From Mariprofundaceae bacterium (GTDB lineage: Bacteria > Pseudomonadota > Zetaproteobacteria > Mariprofundales > Mariprofundaceae): DNA of 16,547 bases. The position numbers and the translations under genes were made by a program. Positions 13,689 through 16,547 of the stretch are shown piece by piece. The stretch lies in NCBI GenBank assembly GCA_027035825.1, contig JALVTX010000290.1:1-16547 (forward strand). The letters are read 5' to 3'. How positions within the stretch are numbered: the first letter of the stretch is position 1; every line of letters begins with the position of its first letter. The notes under the pieces are model-generated. The model ran no database searches. It saw only the letters and a list, made by a program, of their open reading frames with translations, and was not told the origin of the DNA.

Positions 13689-14876
13689 ATGAAACCACGA
13701 TTTCTGAAACGATCCGCCTGGGCGGTGGCGGCGCTGGCCGCGTTGCTGCCCGGCCGGGTGGATGCGTATGTCGGCCTGTGCTGCGGCAAGTGCGGCGGCA
13801 ACATGCCGATGAACATTCCCGGGGGCGGCGTGCCCGAGACGCACGAGTTCCGCTTCAAGATTCAACCGATGTTCATGCGCATGAAGGGCCTGCGTTCGGG
13901 CACGTCGAACGTGGATGGCGCGAGCCTGCTGGGCATGCCGGTGATGATGGGCAAGCCCACCGGCAAGTTCATGGCCGTGCCGGAGTCCATGGACATGAGC
14001 ATGCTCAACCTGGCGCTGGGCTACTCGTTCACCGACGACTTCTTCGCCGGCGTCATGGCCATGTACCAGGACAACCGGATGGACATGCGTTTTTCCAGCA
14101 TGATGAAGACGATGACCGGCATGACCGGCTACACGATGAAGTCGCACGGGGTGGCCGACACGATGCTGATGACCAAGTACCGACTGTATGCGGATGATCC
14201 GTTGATTCCGACCAGCGAGGCGTCGCTCTTTGCCGGCGCGAACCTGCCCACCGGCTCCATCGGCGAGCGCAACACCACGCACCCCCTGGCCGTTCGCCAG
14301 CAGGAGCTGTTGCCCTACGGCATGCAGCTTGGCTCTGGCACGGTGGACCCCATCCTGGGGCTGTTGTACCAGGGATCGAGTTCGCCTTGGTGGTGGGGCG
14401 TGGACGGCACTTGGACCGGGCGTCTCTACGACAACTCGCGTGGCTACCGCTTGGGCGACGTCTGGCGCGTGGACGCCTACCTGATGAACCAGATTCGCTA
14501 CGACTTCCTGTGGCAGGCGCAGCTGAATTTCGAGCACAAGGGGCGCATCCGCGGTGAGGCGATCGAGGTGCGCACGGGCTTTTCCGGCCGCGCTACCCAC
14601 GGCGATCCCAACTCGCCCTACATGACGCCGCTGTGGAATCCCGCCAACTACGGTGGCACGAAGCTCTCCGCCACGCTGGGCGTGCAGTGGCAGCCCGCGC
14701 CGCTGCACATCCTGGATCTCACGGTCAGGTTGCCCGTCTATCAACGACTGAACGGCGTGCAGCTCAAGGACCGGTTCGCGGTGATGTTCACCTGGTACGT
14801 GGAGATTCCCACGGGGCGCAGCATCCGCGGCCTGACGCATCCCGCGGGGCCGGCCGATGCGGAACTCGGATTTTGA
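13689..14876 (+). CDS. Met-rich outer-membrane beta-barrel-like protein with Cys-Cys-x2-Cys N-terminus
   Basis: Predicted outer-membrane protein of 395 residues, in the broad 'transporter / MetA-pathway of phenol degradation' barrel class by general look; I cannot assign it to a characterised member. A signal peptide ends near VDA (residue 25). The mature N-terminus reads YVGLCCGKCGGNMPMNIPGG, giving Cys31, Cys32 and Cys35. The first half is very rich in methionine, for example FMRMKG, GMPVMMGK, SMDMSML, NRMDMRFSSMMKTMTGMTG and DTMLMTKY. The rest alternates polar and aromatic residues as in barrel strands: LGYSFTDDFFAGVMAMYQ, LPYGMQLGSGTVDPILGLLY and LSATLGVQWQPAPLHILDLT. It ends with the strand FAVMFTWYVEIP and an 18-residue tail. 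GGAGG stands seven bases before the ATG. Next to other metal-ligand-rich envelope genes it may be a channel or binding platform for copper, but that is inference. A sensor or solute channel is possible. Confidence 0.82.
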   Translation: MKPRFLKRSAWAVAALAALLPGRVDAYVGLCCGKCGGNMPMNIPGGGVPETHEFRFKIQPMFMRMKGLRSGTSNVDGASLLGMPVMMGKPTGKFMAVPESMDMSMLNLALGYSFTDDFFAGVMAMYQDNRMDMRFSSMMKTMTGMTGYTMKSHGVADTMLMTKYRLYADDPLIPTSEASLFAGANLPTGSIGERNTTHPLAVRQQELLPYGMQLGSGTVDPILGLLYQGSSSPWWWGVDGTWTGRLYDNSRGYRLGDVWRVDAYLMNQIRYDFLWQAQLNFEHKGRIRGEAIEVRTGFSGRATHGDPNSPYMTPLWNPANYGGTKLSATLGVQWQPAPLHILDLTVRLPVYQRLNGVQLKDRFAVMFTWYVEIPTGRSIRGLTHPAGPADAELGF

Positions 14877-14901
14877 GGAGGCGATGATGATGATGATGAT
14901 G
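14876..14901 (+). repeat. Six tandem ATG triplets directly after a Shine-Dalgarno
   Basis: AGGAGG (14876-14881) is followed by six consecutive in-frame ATG codons (14884-14901). The distance from AGGAGG to the first four ATGs is 2, 5, 8 and 11 bases, so the second to fourth are the best-placed starts. The run is an (ATG)n microsatellite at a translation start. Its length could vary by slippage without breaking the frame. Confidence 0.85.
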
Positions 14902-15183
14902 ACGAAGATTCGAAAGACGGGATGGATGCTGGCGGTCGCGTGGGTGGCGGCCGGGCCGGCCTGGGGCATGGATCTGCCGGACGCGGATTCGGCGGGCGCG
15001 CGGCTGTTCGCGGCCCGTTGCAGCGCCTGCCATGCGCTGCCGCACCCCAAGCGGCTGGACTGGCCGCACTGGCGGCACATGCTGGGCGTGATGCGAAGCC
15101 GCATGCACGAGCGCGGCGTGCCGGAACCGACCAGGGAAGAATGGCGGCAGATCGCCGCCTATCTCAAGGCTCATGCGCGCTAG
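14884..15183 (+). CDS. Small exported mono-haem cytochrome c
   Basis: Periplasmic c-type cytochrome of about 94-99 residues, depending on which of the six tandem ATGs is used. A short signal peptide (KIRKTGWMLAVAWVAAGPAWG) precedes a mature part with one haem site, RCSACH (45-50 counted from the first ATG). After it come LPHPKRLDWPHWRHMLGVM and MHERGVPEPTREEWRQIAAY. The pattern of haem site, Leu-Pro-x-Pro, Trp and a Met-containing helix, then a terminal helix, is seen in small cytochromes encoded near thioredoxins in proteobacteria. Met66, Met70 or Met74 could be the sixth ligand. It lies downstream of the barrel gene with its ribosome site touching that gene's stop, and overlaps the TlpA-like gene by 11 bases. 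It probably passes electrons to or from the redox or metal proteins of this cluster; the partner is not known. Confidence 0.88.
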   Translation: MMMMMMTKIRKTGWMLAVAWVAAGPAWGMDLPDADSAGARLFAARCSACHALPHPKRLDWPHWRHMLGVMRSRMHERGVPEPTREEWRQIAAYLKAHAR

Positions 15184-15739
15184 GCTCGTGATGGCGGTGG
15201 TGGTGCTGGCCGGGGCGTGGTTCGCCCCGGCGGCATCCAGCGCGTCGCCAGCCGAATCGGCAGCCATGCCCGTCGCCGATGCGTTGGAGGCCTTCGGCGC
15301 CGAGCTGCCGCGGGTGCACAAGCCCGCGCCGGATTTTCTGCTGCCCCGCGTGGATGGCGGCCGCATGCAGCTGGCCGAACTGCGCGGCAAGGTCGTGCTC
15401 GTGCATTTCTGGGCCACGTGGTGCGTGGCTTGCCGGCACGAGATGCCGCAGATCCAGCGCCTTGCCGAGACCTACGGGCGCGATGGCCTGGTGGTGCTGG
15501 GCGTCAACGTGGATCGGGGGAATCTCGACGCGGTGCGCGCCTTCCTGCGCGAGCGGAACGTGCGTTTCCCGAGCGTGCTCGACCCCGATGGCGCAGTGCG
15601 CAACCGCTACGCGGTGCGGGCGCTGCCGACGAGCTACCTCATCGGCCGCGACGGGCGCATCATCGCCCGCGTCATCGGCGAGCGGGACTGGTCAACGCCG
15701 GTGGCGGCGGCCATGATGCGGGCCGTGCTCGTTCAATAG
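15173..15739 (+). CDS. TlpA/ResA-like periplasmic thioredoxin
   Basis: Membrane-anchored or exported thioredoxin-fold protein of 188 residues. A hydrophobic N-terminal segment (VMAVVVLAGAWFAPAASSAS, 6-25) is a signal peptide or anchor. The AhpC-TSA/Redoxin-type domain begins at PAPDFLLPRVDGGRMQLAEL (51-70), continues with KVVLVHFWATWCVACRHEMP (73-92), which includes the active site WCVAC (Cys84, Cys87), and has the cis-Pro segment ALPTSYLIGRDG (150-161). TlpA and ResA members reduce specific periplasmic disulfides, such as apo-cytochrome haem sites or copper-site cysteines of Sco proteins. It overlaps the upstream cytochrome c gene by 11 bases, so the two are coupled. Here it could keep the cysteines of the neighbouring metal-binding proteins or the cytochrome reduced, but a target is not shown by sequence. 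A role in general cytochrome c maturation (as for CcmG) is possible but less likely away from ccm genes. Confidence 0.93.
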   Translation: MRARLVMAVVVLAGAWFAPAASSASPAESAAMPVADALEAFGAELPRVHKPAPDFLLPRVDGGRMQLAELRGKVVLVHFWATWCVACRHEMPQIQRLAETYGRDGLVVLGVNVDRGNLDAVRAFLRERNVRFPSVLDPDGAVRNRYAVRALPTSYLIGRDGRIIARVIGERDWSTPVAAAMMRAVLVQ

Positions 15740-15762
15740 TTTCACCAGACAGGGAGAAGGAC

Positions 15763-16332
15763 ATGAAACGATGGATGCCGTGCGTACTGGCGTTGCTGGT
15801 CGCCTGTTCGGGCCAGAATATGGGCTCGAACGGGCGTTCGACCGCGCTGGAAGGGAAGCTCGACGCCATTCGCGTGATGATCAAGCAGTCGGCGCTGATG
15901 GCCGCGAACGCCGCCTGCGGCGGGAAACAGCGCGAGGCGCTGGTGCGCGCGGCGGCCGTGATGAACCGGCGCGCGATGGGCGGGCCGGAGATGGCCGCGA
16001 TTCACAAGATGATGGGCATGCAGCCGGGCGAGAGCGGCATGTCGATGAAGCAGGGGCAGGCCATGGATGCGAACATGCAACGCCATGTGGCGCTGCACGA
16101 TGCCGGCGAGGCGGTGTTCGATCTGCTGGAGGCCGTTGGCGAGGGCAAGGCGACGTGCGCGAACGTCGAGGCCGTGCGCCTGGCCGCCGATGCGGCGATG
16201 CTGCGCGAGGCGAAGGGCCGGGAGCCCGCGCGTGCCGCGCGCGACTTGCAGGCCCGCCTGGCCCGGATCGCCGGCCGACCCGGCCTGCCGGCGCCGGTGA
16301 AGGACGTGGTGAGGACGCTGGGCAACATTTAG
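15763..16332 (+). CDS. Met-rich lipoprotein of unknown function
   Basis: I do not recognise the family. The 189-residue product is a lipoprotein: the lipobox LVAC places the modified cysteine at residue 15, and Ser at +2 suggests transport to the outer membrane. The rest appears all-helical. A central segment (67-105) has ten methionines, including HKMMGM (81-86), SGMSM and AMDANM, followed by RHVALHD. Two more cysteines (52 and 132) could form a disulfide or bind metal. The helical shape with a Met cluster resembles periplasmic copper-binding proteins in spirit, but there is no detectable CxxCH site or other known motif. A usable ribosome site (GGGAGAAGG) precedes the ATG, 23 bases after the thioredoxin gene. 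It is the last gene of the cluster; a 92-base gap separates it from ftsY. Confidence 0.83.
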   Translation: MKRWMPCVLALLVACSGQNMGSNGRSTALEGKLDAIRVMIKQSALMAANAACGGKQREALVRAAAVMNRRAMGGPEMAAIHKMMGMQPGESGMSMKQGQAMDANMQRHVALHDAGEAVFDLLEAVGEGKATCANVEAVRLAADAAMLREAKGREPARAARDLQARLARIAGRPGLPAPVKDVVRTLGNI

Positions 16333-16360
16333 TGGGTGCAATTTGGGACTGGGCGAAGGG

Positions 16361-16420
16361 TTGATGCCGGCGCGTCATCCTTGTGTCTGCTAGGCTTCGG
16401 CTTCCACCAATGGAGGCAAG
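16361..16420 (+). promoter_or_regulatory. Possible ftsY promoter and ribosome site
   Basis: The gap before ftsY holds an extended -10-like TGCTAGGCT (16388-16396), which shares TAGGCTT with the candidate proS promoter. TTGATG at 16361-16366 is too far away (24 bases) to be a normal -35. GGAGG at 16412-16416 lies eight bases before the ftsY ATG and sets that start. No terminator hairpin with a T-run is seen after the lipoprotein gene. Confidence 0.3.
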
Positions 16421-16424
16421 GCGC

Positions 16425-16547
16425 ATGACATCACTGTTTTCACGCTTGAAGAAGGGCCTGTCGCGCAGCCGCGAGGGGTTGGCGCGGCTGATGCCGGGGC
16501 GGGCGGGCGACGCCCTGGATGATGACCAGTGGATGGATATCGAGGAC
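16425..16547 (+). CDS. ftsY: Signal recognition particle receptor FtsY (3' truncated)
   Basis: The first 41 codons of the SRP receptor GTPase, which docks ribosome-SRP complexes at the inner membrane. The visible part is the start of the N domain: LFSRLKKGLSRSREGLARL (4-22), then a Gly-containing loop and an acidic helix (ALDDDQWMDIED), the usual FtsY order. The long acidic A domain that precedes this in E. coli is absent if the start is correct, giving a short-form FtsY as in many bacteria. GGAGG eight bases upstream supports the ATG at 16425. An in-frame ATG at 16410 overlaps that site and is less likely. The G domain is outside the window, so the call rests on the N-domain motif; Ffh is less likely because its N-terminus differs. 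Confidence 0.85.
   Translation, partial: MTSLFSRLKKGLSRSREGLARLMPGRAGDALDDDQWMDIED

Noticed and set aside
13383..15104. Open frame of 573 codons on the minus strand opposite the barrel gene
   Set aside because: His/Arg/Gln-rich shadow of a signal-peptide-bearing plus-strand gene, with no recognisable motif or start site.
16410..16424. ftsY start at the in-frame ATG at 16410
   Set aside because: The codon overlaps the GGAGG that serves the ATG at 16425.
1..16547. Mobile element, prophage, CRISPR or tRNA genes
   Set aside because: I looked for terminal repeats, transposase or integrase motifs, regularly spaced repeats and cloverleaf-like segments and saw none; composition is even across the window.

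Overview
This is a G+C-rich, gene-dense stretch of bacterial chromosome, most likely from a gammaproteobacterium or a closely related betaproteobacterium. That reading rests on the type II secretion (T2SS) gene order F-G-H-I-J-K-L-M-N, on proS followed by a lytic transglycosylase, on an rph-rdgB pair, on dsbC, and on the start of ftsY at the right edge. I cannot name the genus. Coding density is very high. I see no tRNA, rRNA, insertion sequence, integrase, CRISPR array or attachment site.

Region 1 (1-7268, + strand) is most of a T2SS inner-membrane and pseudopilus operon: gspF (cut by the left edge), then gspG, gspH, gspI, gspJ, gspK, gspL, gspM and gspN. Almost every junction is an overlap of 1-4 nt (GTGA or ATGA) or abuts directly, so the genes are probably translationally coupled. 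Two genes that are not standard T2SS components sit between gspF and gspG in the same coupled chain. One is an exported membrane protein with a TM2-like glycine motif. The other is a divergent YidD-like protein. gspE, gspD and gspC are not in the window.

Region 2 (7308-9712, + strand) holds prolyl-tRNA synthetase (proS), whose candidate promoter would give a nearly leaderless mRNA. It is followed by a membrane-anchored SLT-type lytic transglycosylase whose start codon may be CTG.

Region 3 (9687-12475, - strand) is a housekeeping operon transcribed dsbC -> rph -> rdgB -> udg: a periplasmic disulfide isomerase, RNase PH, a nucleotide-pool-cleaning pyrophosphatase and a family 5 (UDGb-type) uracil-DNA glycosylase. 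The udg tail overlaps the tail of the transglycosylase gene on the opposite strand.

Region 4 (12530-16332, + strand) begins divergently from dsbC with a macrodomain hydrolase. It continues with five co-oriented genes for envelope proteins: a small exported Met/His/Cys-rich protein, a Met-rich outer-membrane barrel-like protein with an N-terminal Cys-Cys-x2-Cys motif, a one-haem cytochrome c, a TlpA-type thioredoxin and a Met-rich lipoprotein. Together they look like a poorly characterised soft-metal (probably copper) handling or envelope redox module. This is the best candidate for new biology here. The window ends inside the first codons of ftsY.
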